From contig JARWSJ010000001.1 in NCBI GenBank assembly GCA_029906195.1, positions 1,860,001 to 1,924,000 of the forward strand: a stretch of DNA of 64,000 nucleotides. The letters are read 5' to 3'. Positions 1 through 9,990 of this stretch are shown here, in pieces. A model generated the notes under the pieces. The model was not told the DNA's origin, did no database searches, and saw only the letters and a program-made list of their open reading frames with translations. How positions within the stretch are numbered: the stretch's first letter is position 1; each line of letters begins with the position of its first letter. Source of the stretch: Chitinophagaceae bacterium 26-R-25. GTDB lineage: Bacteria; Bacteroidota; Bacteroidia; Chitinophagales; Chitinophagaceae. The translations under genes and the position numbers were made by a program.

Positions 1-1559
1 ATGTTGAGTGCCTGAAATAAATGTTCCGATGGTGCTTTGTAATGATTGCCATTTGTGTTCCACCATTCCTTTACGGTCTGGAATGGATCGGTGTCTTTTG
101 CGTAGTACAATAATACGCCACCTTTTTTCACCCAATCGGCAATGTATTGATGATATTCAGCCGACAATGGTTTCATGTTAGCATAACTCATTACCAGGAC
201 TTTAATATCCTTCAATGTGTTTTTGTATCCAGTGTTTTCAATGTGCACGGTTTCAACGGGAACGCCTCTTTTCAGCAAGGGCATTGCCATTCCGTAAAAG
301 TTGGACAACGAAGGATCTTCATAACCTGCATGTGTTGGAAACCGCTGGAACATGAGAGAGTTTGACAACAACACGCCAATGCCATGACTGCCACTTACCT
401 TGTTCTGTGAAAGCGGCATGTCATTCAATGCATTTACCATTACCTGCATTTGCGTGGCATATGCAGGAGAAATGCCTTCCACTGTTTGTGTATTTTCTAC
501 TTTGAATTTTCCTAAATAAATTCTGTTGGGCCATGGCATCACTTCATAATCTGCTGTCATTGGATACAATAATTGCGCAGTGTAAGTTGCCTGGTAATTT
601 CGTTTGTAATCGTCCCATGTTTGTCTTCTGTCTTCAATGGGGTCGGTAAGGAAAAAAACTTTGCGGCCGGTTGGTGCAGTCATAGATACCATTGAACCGT
701 ATTCCAAAAATGCGTTTTCAAATACACGTTCTTTTTTTACGCCGTTAAAATAAATGGCTTCGCGTGCAGTGCCTGTCCACACCTGGGCAATGTAGCCGTC
801 GATGTCGGGAAGACTTGCCAGGCTTGCTTCCGGGCTCACAATTTCCCACAGGGAATAATTGATGAGAGAGTGTGTGGGCACATAACATTTCACATCTCGT
901 CCAATGCTTTTGCTGTATGTTTTTGCATAGTGAAAAACTTCCTTGAGGGCGTTGTAGTATAAATGATATTTGAGTTTGGAGGAGAGATAAGTTGCCTCAG
1001 GCGATTCATGCTGGGGCATCCATGGGAAGCCGTAATATTTTTGCCATTCTTCTTTAAATGAATCGCTGTAACCGGATCTTGCCCAGAACTCGGGCTCTTC
1101 CAGATGCACGGCTTCTACGCCCGCATCAATCGCTTGCTTCACCAGCGACTTCATGTAGTTGATATAGTTTTCTGTCGGCACAATGTAGGGAACATAATGA
1201 CCGTGCCATATGGTGTCATTTTTTCTCGTCACCTGCCCTTCATCCCAATGCGTTTTGCCGTCCCATTTACCAAGAAAATAATCCTGGTATTGTCCCCATG
1301 CAATGCCGGTCATGAAATGCACGGTGTATCCTTTTTCTTTCCAGACTTTTACGCGTTCCGCAAAATTGCCGCCATCATCATGAATGCCGTACACAATGGC
1401 AATATCAGAACGCACATCGTAATCTGGTTTCCATGGAGCGGAGACCTGGAAAGCTGTTTTTTCTCGTTTTGCATTTTTGCTTTTTGCTTGCTGGCTTTGC
1501 CCTTGGGCAACACACAATATGCTTGCGACAAAAAATAGACTACACGTTTTAATCTTCAT
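1..1559 (-). CDS. Secreted glycoside hydrolase-like protein, 3' end cut by window edge
   Basis: An open frame runs from the ATG at 1559 to the left edge (519 codons) without a stop, so the C-terminus is outside the window. It opens with a signal peptide (MKIKTCSLFFVASILCVAQG). The body resembles TIM-barrel glycosidases with a GH42-type accessory domain: residues about 140-175 contain VEAVHLEEPEFW, whose Glu pair could include an acid/base, and VFENAFLEYGS about 110 residues later could hold a nucleophile. From about residue 410 the sequence looks like an amidotransferase-like Rossmann domain (GIGVLLSNSLMF, KDIKVLVMSYANM, WVKKGGVLLYY), as seen after the barrel in GH42-like enzymes. It is the last visible gene of the GH76-containing locus, which suggests a role in trimming the same glycan. 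The exact family is not recognised; catalytic residues are inferred. Confidence 0.7.
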   Translation of the reverse strand, partial: MKIKTCSLFFVASILCVAQGQSQQAKSKNAKREKTAFQVSAPWKPDYDVRSDIAIVYGIHDDGGNFAERVKVWKEKGYTVHFMTGIAWGQYQDYFLGKWDGKTHWDEGQVTRKNDTIWHGHYVPYIVPTENYINYMKSLVKQAIDAGVEAVHLEEPEFWARSGYSDSFKEEWQKYYGFPWMPQHESPEATYLSSKLKYHLYYNALKEVFHYAKTYSKSIGRDVKCYVPTHSLINYSLWEIVSPEASLASLPDIDGYIAQVWTGTAREAIYFNGVKKERVFENAFLEYGSMVSMTAPTGRKVFFLTDPIEDRRQTWDDYKRNYQATYTAQLLYPMTADYEVMPWPNRIYLGKFKVENTQTVEGISPAYATQMQVMVNALNDMPLSQNKVSGSHGIGVLLSNSLMFQRFPTHAGYEDPSLSNFYGMAMPLLKRGVPVETVHIENTGYKNTLKDIKVLVMSYANMKPLSAEYHQYIADWVKKGGVLLYYAKDTDPFQTVKEWWNTNGNHYKAPSEHLFQALN

Positions 1560-1573
1560 TGGTGCAATAAATT

Positions 1574-1614
1574 AAAAGGCTCTGCTGCGAACACTAAGTT
1601 GCACAGAACCTTTT
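1574..1614 (-). terminator. Terminator-like hairpin between GH76 gene and next gene
   Basis: AAAAGGCTCTG (1574-1584) pairs with CAGAACCTTTT (1604-1614) with one mismatch. Read on the minus strand the stem is followed by AATTTATT. It lies about 330 bp after the GH76 stop and just before the start of the last visible gene, so it could act as a partial terminator or a leader structure. Confidence 0.4.
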
Positions 1615-1667
1615 GATAAAAACTAAAATTTCAATGCTGCTTAGCAAAGCTGTTCAAAAAAAGTAAG

Positions 1668-1774
1668 GACTGTTGCTTGTCATCCCGAGGCACGAGGGAT
1701 CTGGGTTTAGCATTTGCAAACATTCTGCGTACATAAGCACCCAGATCCCTCCTTCGTCGGGATGACAAGCAGTC
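1668..1774. repeat. Palindromic repeat, CATCCCG family
   Basis: The left arm 1668-1705 (containing TTGTCATCCCGAGGCACGAG and GGGATCTGGG) is the near-perfect reverse complement of 1740-1774 (CCCAGATCCCTCC, TCGTCGGGATGACAAGCAG). The loop is about 34 nt. The element occupies the 388 bp gap between the GH76 stop and the next start. No ORF is present in it. Confidence 0.75.
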
Positions 1775-1854
1775 TTTCTTTATTAATTTTTACGAGTCTG
1801 ATATTCCTGTATTCATTGTTGCACTTCAATTTGAATACCCACTAATGAAGCGAA

Positions 1855-1950
1855 CAACTCTCCACTCTCCACTATCAATTCTCCACTCAGTTGACCGGTC
1901 AGGGCGAATGCGATGCGGCCCTACCATTTTCAACTTTCAACTTTCAATTA
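1855..1950. repeat. Iterated-word repeat (TCTCCAC / GGGCGAAT / TTTCAAC)
   Basis: Copies of CTCTCCA(C) are followed by an imperfect GGGCGAATGCGATGCGGCCCTAC block and then repeats of TTTCAAC. The right edge supplies the stop codon of the GH76 gene (TAATTGAAAG read on the minus strand). The same GGGCGAAT block recurs near 18566 and 21252. Confidence 0.6.
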
Positions 1951-3120
1951 CTTCCCCGCTGGCGGCGCAATCAACATCAATGCTGGAATGCTGCTCGCAT
2001 CATACACTGAAAGATCGAATGCCGGGTTTGAATAATAATTCTTCGTCGTCAGACCTGTGCTACGTTCTCTCATGCTCCAGGCCTGCTGAATGTTCCTGCG
2101 CAGCCACGGCAAGTATGCTGTTTTGTTGCCATCCTGGATAAGACGGTTCATGTATTGAGCAAGAATTGCATTGTATACGCCTTGCTCTTCACCGCCTTCG
2201 TATGGAAGAATGCCGTTTGCATCTGACATATAATGTTCGGTAAAGTCAGCAGCCAATACTGCATCGTTAAGGTAAGTCACATCTTTGGTTTGGTTGTAAA
2301 GCATCACTGCAGCACCAATACATGTTGCCTGGTTGTAAGTATGCACGGTCCAGTCATTGCTGGTGCCATGTCTTGAATCGGCTACTTTACCATTGCTGCT
2401 GTTGAACAAATTATTGTGTGCCCATGAATAGATCTCTTTTGCTTTGTTCAGATAATCTTCGTTCTTCGTGGCATTGTATAAAGTCATTGCTGCCACCACC
2501 GTTGGATAGTTGATGCAAGACATTTTACCATTGTCTGTTCTCGGTGCAGAAGGGTTGCCCTGATCCCATTGCCAAAACATACCGCTGTTTGCTTTGTCAT
2601 ATGATCCATCATCTCCTACTACTTTTGAGCCTGACCATACACGCGCAAAGCCAGCTTCTGAGTGAGCAAGATATTTGGCATCACCGGTAACTTCATAAGC
2701 GCGGGCCAGTGAAATTACCCACCACATGATGTCATCATAAATGAACCATACTTTACCATTGTCCCAGTTATAGTTGTCGTATTGTTTTAGACCACCCTGG
2801 TAGATGTTTTCAATCAGTTGTTTGTATTTATCATCTTTTGTAAGCTTGTAGGCATTCATCGCCATGTCCCAATATGTAGCCTGTGTCCATATGGCGCCAA
2901 AGCCCGTTTTGCCGGTGTTTTTATAGTACAGGTGATTGGTGGTATCCAGCAAAAATCTATTGAAGTTATCGTAAGCCGTCAATACACTTTGTGATGTGTA
3001 TGGCGTGTCAACCGGCGCCAATACAGGCGGCGTGAAGGTGCTGCTATTGCTTTTGGAGCAGGATGTAACGGCCCCGGTAGCAATGCCCAGTGCTACGAAT
3101 AATGAAAGTGTTTTTTTCAT
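1948..3120 (-). CDS. GH76 alpha-1,6-mannanase-like lipoprotein
   Basis: 390 residues with a lipoprotein signal (lipobox AVTSC, Cys21). The glycoside hydrolase family 76 pattern is clear: aromatic (alpha/alpha)6-barrel segments such as GFGAIWTQATYWDMAM and the paired aspartates of the family in WFIYDDIMWW (Asp129-Asp130), followed by AYEVTGDAKYL. In characterised Bacteroidota GH76 enzymes two adjacent Asp residues act as catalytic residues in endo-hydrolysis of alpha-1,6-mannan. The length fits a single-domain family member. It follows the IPT/NHL lipoprotein by 65 bp in the same direction and is probably a cell-surface enzyme of that operon. The mannan substrate is inferred from the family. 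The stop codon merges into a TTGAAAGTTG repeat. Confidence 0.93.
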   Translation of the reverse strand: MKKTLSLFVALGIATGAVTSCSKSNSSTFTPPVLAPVDTPYTSQSVLTAYDNFNRFLLDTTNHLYYKNTGKTGFGAIWTQATYWDMAMNAYKLTKDDKYKQLIENIYQGGLKQYDNYNWDNGKVWFIYDDIMWWVISLARAYEVTGDAKYLAHSEAGFARVWSGSKVVGDDGSYDKANSGMFWQWDQGNPSAPRTDNGKMSCINYPTVVAAMTLYNATKNEDYLNKAKEIYSWAHNNLFNSSNGKVADSRHGTSNDWTVHTYNQATCIGAAVMLYNQTKDVTYLNDAVLAADFTEHYMSDANGILPYEGGEEQGVYNAILAQYMNRLIQDGNKTAYLPWLRRNIQQAWSMRERSTGLTTKNYYSNPAFDLSVYDASSIPALMLIAPPAGK

Positions 3121-3185
3121 TGCAAATATTTTGAGAAGCCGGTTGCATGATGAGCAACCGGCTCATGATATGTAGATAATAAATG

Positions 3186-4484
3186 TTACTGTACGGTAAT
3201 TTTTCTGATGGTGTTGTTGTCTCTGTCGAGTACGTAAACGGTACCATCTTTAGCTACTGCAACACCTGAAGGACCATTGAATCTTGCAATGGTAGGACCA
3301 TCACCATCAAAGTTTCCTCTTGTATCGCCTTTACCTGCAATGGTTGTTACGCCAGATGTAAGAGCGTCGATCTTACGAACACAGTTGCTGTTATCACCTT
3401 CACCCTGGCCAACTACATACAGGTTGTTGCTTGCATCTGTTGTAATGCCCCATGGGCGGTTGAATTTAGCGTTGGTACCGATGCCGTCTACCCAACCACC
3501 AGATTTGTTTTGACCTGCTACGATTGTTCCGCCGTCGAATTTATCCGCCGCCGCATCGTAAGTGTATTTGATAACTGTTTGATCATCGTAGTGCGTTGCA
3601 TACAGGTTACCTTTGGAATCACTCGTTACAGAACAAGGAAGTGAGTGATTGATCACTTTTGTCGCATTACCATTTTTAACCTGGAAGATACCGTCGCCGT
3701 AGAACGCAGATACATAAATAGCACCGGTCGTTTTGTTGATCGCAATTGCTGTAAGCTCTCTGTTGATTGTGCCCAATACCAACACCTGGCCGTCTGGTGT
3801 GATCTTGCGAATTTTACAGTTGTCGCCGTCTCCGTTTCTGTCAGCTGTGTACACGTTGCCTGCATCATCTACAGCCGTTGCACAAACATTGTTTAATGAT
3901 GCATCCTGATAGAATGTAGTAACGTTTCCTGCAGGATCAACTTTTCTGATCGCTTTATTGCCTGGATCCGGAACGAACAGGTTACCATTGTTGTCGATTG
4001 ACATCTGGCATCTTACGTTGCCGTGACCATCTACGTCATCACTGAAGTGGAAGGAAGCAGCAGCACCCAATCCATTTTGAAAACCAGCAGCGCCTGTACC
4101 TGCCAGCGTAGATACATTGTAAGCATAAGTGGTGGTAAAATTATCAACGCTGGTTATCGCATTGTCCGAAATGTTGATCACCACAGGACCAGTCCCTGTT
4201 CTTGTTGTGATGGCCGCCATGATTTCGGTTCCGTTAGAGTTGATGATCTTTAATGGAACGCCATTGATGCTGATTTTTATTTTAGATGTATCTGTCGAGA
4301 AATTTCTTCCTTTGATCAAAATTTCAGTGCCTACGTTACCTTCCATTGGCGCAAACGAAGCGATCTGCATTGGATAGTTGGCATTGTATCTGCCATCACC
4401 TGTATCTTCTTTTTTACATGCTGTAAAAGCTATCGTTGCGAATAAAACAATAATTGATAAGTATGATTTTATGTTGAGTGCCAT
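3186..4484 (-). CDS. IPT/TIG plus NHL-repeat surface lipoprotein, likely glycan-binding
   Basis: 432 residues with a lipoprotein signal (lipobox AFTAC followed by acidic KKEDTGDG, compatible with surface export). Residues about 38-118 form an IPT/TIG immunoglobulin-like domain (IASFAPMEGNVGTEILIKG, TDTSKIKISINGVPL). The rest is a beta-propeller of NHL-like repeats, each with a pattern such as GNLFVPDPGNKAIRKVD, GNVYTADRNGDGDNCKIRKI and GTVYVLDRDNNTIRKITV. Proteins with this layout often sit directly after SusD and act as accessory surface glycan-binding proteins. Position between SusD and GH76 supports that role. Binding specificity cannot be read from the sequence. Confidence 0.88.
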   Translation of the reverse strand: MALNIKSYLSIIVLFATIAFTACKKEDTGDGRYNANYPMQIASFAPMEGNVGTEILIKGRNFSTDTSKIKISINGVPLKIINSNGTEIMAAITTRTGTGPVVINISDNAITSVDNFTTTYAYNVSTLAGTGAAGFQNGLGAAASFHFSDDVDGHGNVRCQMSIDNNGNLFVPDPGNKAIRKVDPAGNVTTFYQDASLNNVCATAVDDAGNVYTADRNGDGDNCKIRKITPDGQVLVLGTINRELTAIAINKTTGAIYVSAFYGDGIFQVKNGNATKVINHSLPCSVTSDSKGNLYATHYDDQTVIKYTYDAAADKFDGGTIVAGQNKSGGWVDGIGTNAKFNRPWGITTDASNNLYVVGQGEGDNSNCVRKIDALTSGVTTIAGKGDTRGNFDGDGPTIARFNGPSGVAVAKDGTVYVLDRDNNTIRKITVQ

Positions 4485-4512
4485 GGTTGTTTGAAATTTT
4501 TATTGTGAACAA

Positions 4513-4613
4513 ATGCTTAACGCTGAATGCCTAACGCTTAACGCAAGTGGCCCAAATGCCGCGTTCCCGAAGTATAGGGTTCTGCGTTTAGCATTAAGCG
4601 TTAGGCCGTTAGC
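4513..4613. repeat. Palindromic repeat, AACGCTTA family (copy 1)
   Basis: The left arm 4513-4546 carries GCTTAACGC, GCCTAACGCTTAACGC; the right arm 4583-4613 carries GCGTTTAGCATTAAGCGTTAGGC. It fills the gap between the SusD stop and the start of the IPT/NHL gene, inside the operon. It could fold in mRNA as an intercistronic hairpin. Related copies are at 19414, 20948 and 30904. Confidence 0.75.
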
Positions 4614-4618
4614 TTTAA

Positions 4619-6496
4619 CTACCATCCGGTATTTTGAATTAATTGAGTGTCGTTGTTGATATCAGTTTGAGGAAGCGGGAACAAGTAGTGTTTTTTAGTG
4701 AACACTCGCGTTTCGAATGATTTCAGGTTATAGAAAGCAGACTCCACCGCATCGATGTTCATGCCCCACATTTGACCGTTTTCTGTTGTCTCAGCAATTT
4801 TCCAGCGACGCACATCGAAGAAACGGCTGTTCTCAAATGCCAACTCTACACGACGCTCTTTTCTGATCGCATCTCGCATTTCTGTTTGGTTTGCCGGAAC
4901 AGGCAATGCGTTGGCACCAGCACCATATTGAGGAATGCCGGCCCTTTCGCGAATCAGGTTAAGGTATTTCAATGTCTCTGTAAGATTAGCACCGTAGTCA
5001 GACTCATTCAAGGCCTCTGCATAACCGAGGTACAGTTCTGCAAGGCGCAACAAGGTCAATTTGTGATCAGAGTTGTTGCCCCATTTACCGGTGCTCATTG
5101 ATTTACGTACTACATAACCTGTAACAGAATAGTCACCACCGCTACCATCAGCAGCTTTTCCAGAGTTACCACCCTTGAACAATGTTGTTTCTACAGGATA
5201 GTTTTGATTGATCCAGTAAGCACGATTGTAAGTAATGTTTACATAAAAACGCGGCTCGCGATTTATCCACTGATTGAATACCGCTTTTGCACCCAATGTA
5301 GTGTTTGTAGAAGGCGCTTTGAAAGATGAGAAACCAGATGTCTGGTAACCCGATGCAGCGTTCACAATAGGCGTTCCATCACTGTTGTAGCCTGTTACAG
5401 GGCTCATGCCATTTGCCATGAAGAATGCATCTACCATGGTTTGTGTAGCAGCCAAACCTGTACCACCTTTTACATCTCCGCTTGGTGCGCCGTCATGACG
5501 AGGGCACAGTTCATATTGTCTTGAATCAACCGAACCTTTCCTGGAAAAGATCACTTCGTTGTTCCAGTCTGTCAACAACACGTTGCGACATGATTTGTAA
5601 GCCGCCATGAAGGGATCTGCATCTGGTTCTTTGTACAAACTATAAGTGCCAGGTACAAAAGTAGTCATGAAATCAGCATACGCTGTTGCTGCTTTTTTCC
5701 ATTTAGTAACATCGTATGTTTGTGAGATCAGTTGTTTGCCGTCTTTGTTTTTCAGGTTAGCATAATCTGTGTTTCCGTTAAACAACGGGCTAGCTGCATA
5801 TAATAAAGCTTGTGCTTTATAAGCCATTGCGACGCCTTTTGTAACACGGCCGTAATCACCTGTTGAACTTGGTGCAACCGGCAAATCAACTGCTGCCGTT
5901 GTTAACTCTGAAGCAATGAAATCTGTTACTTCATCTATTGAATTGCGTGGTATTTGCAATGTCGCGTTAGGATCTACAGGAGCCTGACCCATCAATACAA
6001 CCGGGCCATAGATACGCATCAAATTGTAATAGTAAATAGCTCTCAGCGCTCTTGCTTCTGCTTTGTACTGTTTCTTCAAATCATTGGTAAGCGCCTGATC
6101 CTGCACCAAATCAATGTTTGCGATAAAAGTACTCGCACCCTGGATACCCTGGTAGTAGTTTGTCCAGTATGTTTTTACGAAATCGGAAGTTGCATCCCAT
6201 GCACCAATGTTCACATTATTAGTACGAACAAAGCCCCACAGGAATTCAGCCTCATCCGAGCCACCTGTCCAAACACCTCCGTTGTTGTAATCGTCGCTGG
6301 CATTGTATCTGCCACCATCACGCTGACCGAATTCATCGGGGACGTGAGAGTAAACGTTGGCCAAAAATTTATTAGCAGTCGCCCATGATTTCCAGGTATC
6401 GGCTTCTGTTAGTTTATCATCTGGTACCTGGTCCAGAAACTTATTGCATGAACCCAGTGCCAATGCGAACACCAGTATATATATCGCTTTCTGCAT
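4619..6496 (-). CDS. SusD/RagB-family nutrient-binding lipoprotein (PUL1)
   Basis: 625 residues, slightly longer than a typical SusD. The lipobox is ALGSC near residue 16, followed by CNKFLDQVPDDKLTEADTW, the usual SusD opening. The TPR-rich core is seen in the segment QYKAEARALRAIYYYNLMR and the C-terminal RagB/SusD signature in LRLAELYLGYAEALNES, KERRVELAFENSRFFDVRRW and the ending KHYLFPLPQTDIN. It forms the outer-membrane surface lid over the SusC transporter encoded directly upstream with a 30 bp gap. In this locus it should capture mannan-derived oligosaccharides (inference from GH76). Confidence 0.97.
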   Translation of the reverse strand: MQKAIYILVFALALGSCNKFLDQVPDDKLTEADTWKSWATANKFLANVYSHVPDEFGQRDGGRYNASDDYNNGGVWTGGSDEAEFLWGFVRTNNVNIGAWDATSDFVKTYWTNYYQGIQGASTFIANIDLVQDQALTNDLKKQYKAEARALRAIYYYNLMRIYGPVVLMGQAPVDPNATLQIPRNSIDEVTDFIASELTTAAVDLPVAPSSTGDYGRVTKGVAMAYKAQALLYAASPLFNGNTDYANLKNKDGKQLISQTYDVTKWKKAATAYADFMTTFVPGTYSLYKEPDADPFMAAYKSCRNVLLTDWNNEVIFSRKGSVDSRQYELCPRHDGAPSGDVKGGTGLAATQTMVDAFFMANGMSPVTGYNSDGTPIVNAASGYQTSGFSSFKAPSTNTTLGAKAVFNQWINREPRFYVNITYNRAYWINQNYPVETTLFKGGNSGKAADGSGGDYSVTGYVVRKSMSTGKWGNNSDHKLTLLRLAELYLGYAEALNESDYGANLTETLKYLNLIRERAGIPQYGAGANALPVPANQTEMRDAIRKERRVELAFENSRFFDVRRWKIAETTENGQMWGMNIDAVESAFYNLKSFETRVFTKKHYLFPLPQTDINNDTQLIQNTGW

Positions 6497-6526
6497 ATTA
6501 TAATAATTTATCAGTACGGGTTTTCT

Positions 6527-9500
6527 TTAAAATTTCAGGTTTAGACCCAGGGATGTTGTGCGAACGTTTGGATAACTGATACCGTTATCTGTGTTCAACT
6601 CGGGATCCCATAATTTGAATTGTGAGAAGGTCAGCAGGTTGATACCCTGCAGATAAACAGACGCATTTTTAATGCCGTATCTTTTTAACCAACCGTTGTC
6701 AAAGTTGTAGGCCAGCTGCACTGTTTTCAAACGCAGGAAGCTTACATCTTTTACCCACCATGAACTCGCCAATGTATTATTATAGTTTTTGTCCTCGCCG
6801 TAAGCCAAACGTGGATAGAATGCGTTCTGACTAGGATTATCAACTGTCCACCTGTCCATTGCTTTTCCATATGCATTTGACAGGTCAGATGCGTCGAAAG
6901 GCATGATGGCTCTACCTTGCAGCATTCTATCTGCATGGTTGATACCCTGGAACAATACACCCAGGTTAAATCCTTTGTAAGATGTATTGAAACCAAAACC
7001 ATACACTAAAGTCGGCACATCGCCCCAGCCTATTTTCACAAGGTCATTCGCATCGATGATACCATCATTGTTCACGTCTTGATATTTGATATCGCCAGGC
7101 AAAATGTTGGATTTATCACCACCCGGTACAGCGTGATCAAGGATGTCTTTTTGATCAACAAACAAACCTTCTGCTTTGTAACCATATCTCGCCAATACAT
7201 TGTCACCAATGTGGCTCAACCATGGGTAAGGCTGTTGAGGTCTGTCATCAGCAATCACTTTGTTTGTGCTGTAAGTGATGTTACCGCGCAGGCTCAAACC
7301 AACCTCTCCGATCTTTGTGTTGTACTCCAAAGTCGCGTCAAGACCTTTGTTATCCACGGCGCCAAGGTTACCCCAAAGGGCTCTTTGCAAACCGCTGAAT
7401 ATCGCAGATGACTGACGTTGCATAAAGATACCTGTACGTTTTTCCGTGAAGAAGTCAACGATCAAAGACAGCCTGTCATTCATGAAACGTGTCTCGATAC
7501 CAAGATCCTGTTTCAATGAATTTGCCCAGTGCATGTTAGGTACTGCGTAGTCGTTAACTACGATACCGCCTGGGTTTGACGTGTTGTCTTTACCGTAATC
7601 ATAACCGGGTGCACCGTCTGATACTTCCGTAAGGTATGCGAAACGACGTGAACCGGATGTAATCAAACCAAGACCTGATTTACCGTATGAATAACGAACT
7701 TTCAGGAAGGAGATCGCATCTTTATTTACGTTGAAGAAATTCTCGTTGGAGATTACCCAACCTAAGCCCACTGCTGGGAAGAAACCATAACGATTTTCCG
7801 GTGCAAACAACTCTGACCCGTTGTAACCACCGTTGAATTCAACAAAATAACGGTTGTCGTAAGAGTATGTCGCGCGACCTGCAAAACCCATTAATCTTGT
7901 AGGGATTGAGTTGGTGATGTCGTTTGCGAACGCATCATTCTTGCTGCTTGCATAGCCAAGTGCCATTGCGCTCACCTGGTGTGGACCAAAGCCTTTGTTG
8001 TAGTTGATCGCCGCTTCAGCGTATGTTTGCCTGTTACCGCCATTGCTTTTTTCAAAGCCTAGGTAAGGCTGGCTTGATGTCCATGTTCTTTGCAGATTCA
8101 AAGTACCATCTGCTTTGTAAGGAGCATTTTTGTCTATATAGTAAGTGTCGTCTCTTTTGTTACGTTTGATAACAAGTGAACTGTATGCGTCAAATGCAAC
8201 CATTGCAGTGGCAGACAAACCCGGAGTGATCGCTCTCAGATCCTGCGTCAATCGAAGGTTAGAATACAACTGGTTCTGATTTTCTGTTCTATAACCGTTT
8301 CTTGTCAACTGCGCATAAGGGTTGATCATCGCGCCGTTTGAAGCGTAACCGGGTACCAAGTCACCGGGATACATCACAGGATACAACACCGGAGAAACCG
8401 CCATCGCACTTGCAAAAATCGTGGATGGATCTTCGAAAGGAGCATTTCTCGTGGAGAAATACCCCATCATGCCAATTTCCGCTTTTGTTGTTTTCGTTAC
8501 ATTCAAATTCATTTTGGTGGTTACGTTGTAACGGTCATAACGCAGCTTGGTATTGTATTGCGCCATGTCATCGGTTTTCAGGAAGCTGTTCTCCCCAAAG
8601 TATCCGAGTGACACATAGTATTGCGCATTTTCAACACCACCACTTAAATTCAGGTTCGCTTTTCTGGTGTGGCCGTACTTGTTAAACACAGCGTCCATCC
8701 AGTCTACGTTAGGATAAACCATCGGATCAAGGCCCGATTTTGTTTTGTCGATCACCTCTTGTGAATAAGAAGCTGTTTCGCCACGTGTGGTTTTCGCTTC
8801 GTTCACCAGGTTCATGTAGTTAACGCCATCAAGCATTTCAGGCTTTCTTGTAAAAGTGTTTACACCTTCACTGTAGTCAAACATCACCTGTGCCTTACCT
8901 ACTTTACCTGTTTTTGTTTTTATGAAGATTACACCATTTGCACCACGCACACCGTACACTGCAGTACCGGAGGCATCTTTCAAAACGGTGAACGATTCGA
9001 TGTCTTCTGGATCGATGGTGTTGATATCACGTTCTACTCCATCAATCAATATCAATGGTGCAGAAGAGTTACCAAAACCGGTAGCAATACCACGGATCCA
9101 AATGTCCGCGCTGCTTTTACCCGGCTCACCTGAACGTTGCACACCTACAACACCCGCTACGCGACCCGCCAGCATGGTAGACACATTGGCAACGGGTTGT
9201 CTTAATTCTTCTGGCTTGATGGTAGACTGCGCTCCCACCAAACTTACTTTTTTCTGTTTGCCACCAAAACCCACAACAGCTACCTCTTCCAATTCTTTAC
9301 CCATGCCAGGTTTCATTTGAAGATTGATAACTGTTTGTTTTGATACCATGATTTGCTCGGTACCATAACCGATGTAGCTGAATACAAGCACGGCGTCTTC
9401 TGAAGGCACCAATATTTTGTACTCACCTCTGGCATTGGTAGATGTCATTGTTTGCGTGCCATTTACAGTAACGGTTACACCAGAAATTGGCTTGCCATTT

Positions 9501-9928
9501 TCATCTGTAATAACACCACCGACTGTGATGTCTTTTTGCACATCACTAACTTGTTGAATAGATGCTTGCGCAGCTTTTTTGCTGATCACAATGATCTTGT
9601 TCACTTCTGCATAGTTCAATAATTTGTCTTGCAAAAGTGTTTGTAATACTTTCTCCAGTTTTTCTTTTGAGAAATAGAAACTTCCGATCTGGTAAGAATT
9701 GAGAAGTTGTTTGTCGTACGCAAAAGGGATCTGCGTTACTTTTTGAAGTTCCTTGATGGCCATTTCCAGAGAGCCCCCTTTGAACTTTGCAGTTACATTG
9801 GTTTGTTTAAGAAGCTGACTCTCCCCGGCATACACCGGTACGAAAACGGTAGCAGTCGTTAGTAAAAACAACAGCGCGGCGCCCATTCGCCTAAGCTTTG
9901 TTTTCTTCATGGCTAGCATTTTTTTCAT
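6527..9928 (-). CDS. SusC/RagA TonB-dependent transporter with N-terminal STN domain (PUL1)
   Basis: 1133 residues. The start is either ATG 9928 or the internal ATG at 9910 (MKKTKLRRMGAAL), which gives a more normal signal peptide. After the signal comes an STN (secretin/TonB short N-terminal) domain at about residues 45-115 (SLEMAIKELQKVTQIPFAYD), then a carboxypeptidase-D-like domain (GGVITDENGKPISGVTVTV, about 137-212), the TonB box region (EEVAVVGFGGKQKK), the plug (APLILIDGVERDINTIDPED, VLKDASGTAVYGVRGANGVI) and a 22-strand barrel ending in Phe. The STN domain is the part that contacts a FecR anti-sigma factor; FecR and sigma genes lie immediately upstream, so this is a self-signalling transducer. 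It pairs with the downstream SusD. Confidence 0.97.
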   Translation of the reverse strand: MKKMLAMKKTKLRRMGAALLFLLTTATVFVPVYAGESQLLKQTNVTAKFKGGSLEMAIKELQKVTQIPFAYDKQLLNSYQIGSFYFSKEKLEKVLQTLLQDKLLNYAEVNKIIVISKKAAQASIQQVSDVQKDITVGGVITDENGKPISGVTVTVNGTQTMTSTNARGEYKILVPSEDAVLVFSYIGYGTEQIMVSKQTVINLQMKPGMGKELEEVAVVGFGGKQKKVSLVGAQSTIKPEELRQPVANVSTMLAGRVAGVVGVQRSGEPGKSSADIWIRGIATGFGNSSAPLILIDGVERDINTIDPEDIESFTVLKDASGTAVYGVRGANGVIFIKTKTGKVGKAQVMFDYSEGVNTFTRKPEMLDGVNYMNLVNEAKTTRGETASYSQEVIDKTKSGLDPMVYPNVDWMDAVFNKYGHTRKANLNLSGGVENAQYYVSLGYFGENSFLKTDDMAQYNTKLRYDRYNVTTKMNLNVTKTTKAEIGMMGYFSTRNAPFEDPSTIFASAMAVSPVLYPVMYPGDLVPGYASNGAMINPYAQLTRNGYRTENQNQLYSNLRLTQDLRAITPGLSATAMVAFDAYSSLVIKRNKRDDTYYIDKNAPYKADGTLNLQRTWTSSQPYLGFEKSNGGNRQTYAEAAINYNKGFGPHQVSAMALGYASSKNDAFANDITNSIPTRLMGFAGRATYSYDNRYFVEFNGGYNGSELFAPENRYGFFPAVGLGWVISNENFFNVNKDAISFLKVRYSYGKSGLGLITSGSRRFAYLTEVSDGAPGYDYGKDNTSNPGGIVVNDYAVPNMHWANSLKQDLGIETRFMNDRLSLIVDFFTEKRTGIFMQRQSSAIFSGLQRALWGNLGAVDNKGLDATLEYNTKIGEVGLSLRGNITYSTNKVIADDRPQQPYPWLSHIGDNVLARYGYKAEGLFVDQKDILDHAVPGGDKSNILPGDIKYQDVNNDGIIDANDLVKIGWGDVPTLVYGFGFNTSYKGFNLGVLFQGINHADRMLQGRAIMPFDASDLSNAYGKAMDRWTVDNPSQNAFYPRLAYGEDKNYNNTLASSWWVKDVSFLRLKTVQLAYNFDNGWLKRYGIKNASVYLQGINLLTFSQFKLWDPELNTDNGISYPNVRTTSLGLNLKF

Positions 9929-9990
9929 ACGTGTTTTGTTAAGCTTTATTTGTTAGTGATAAGCAGCACCCCAGCTGAAGGCGCTCTTAT

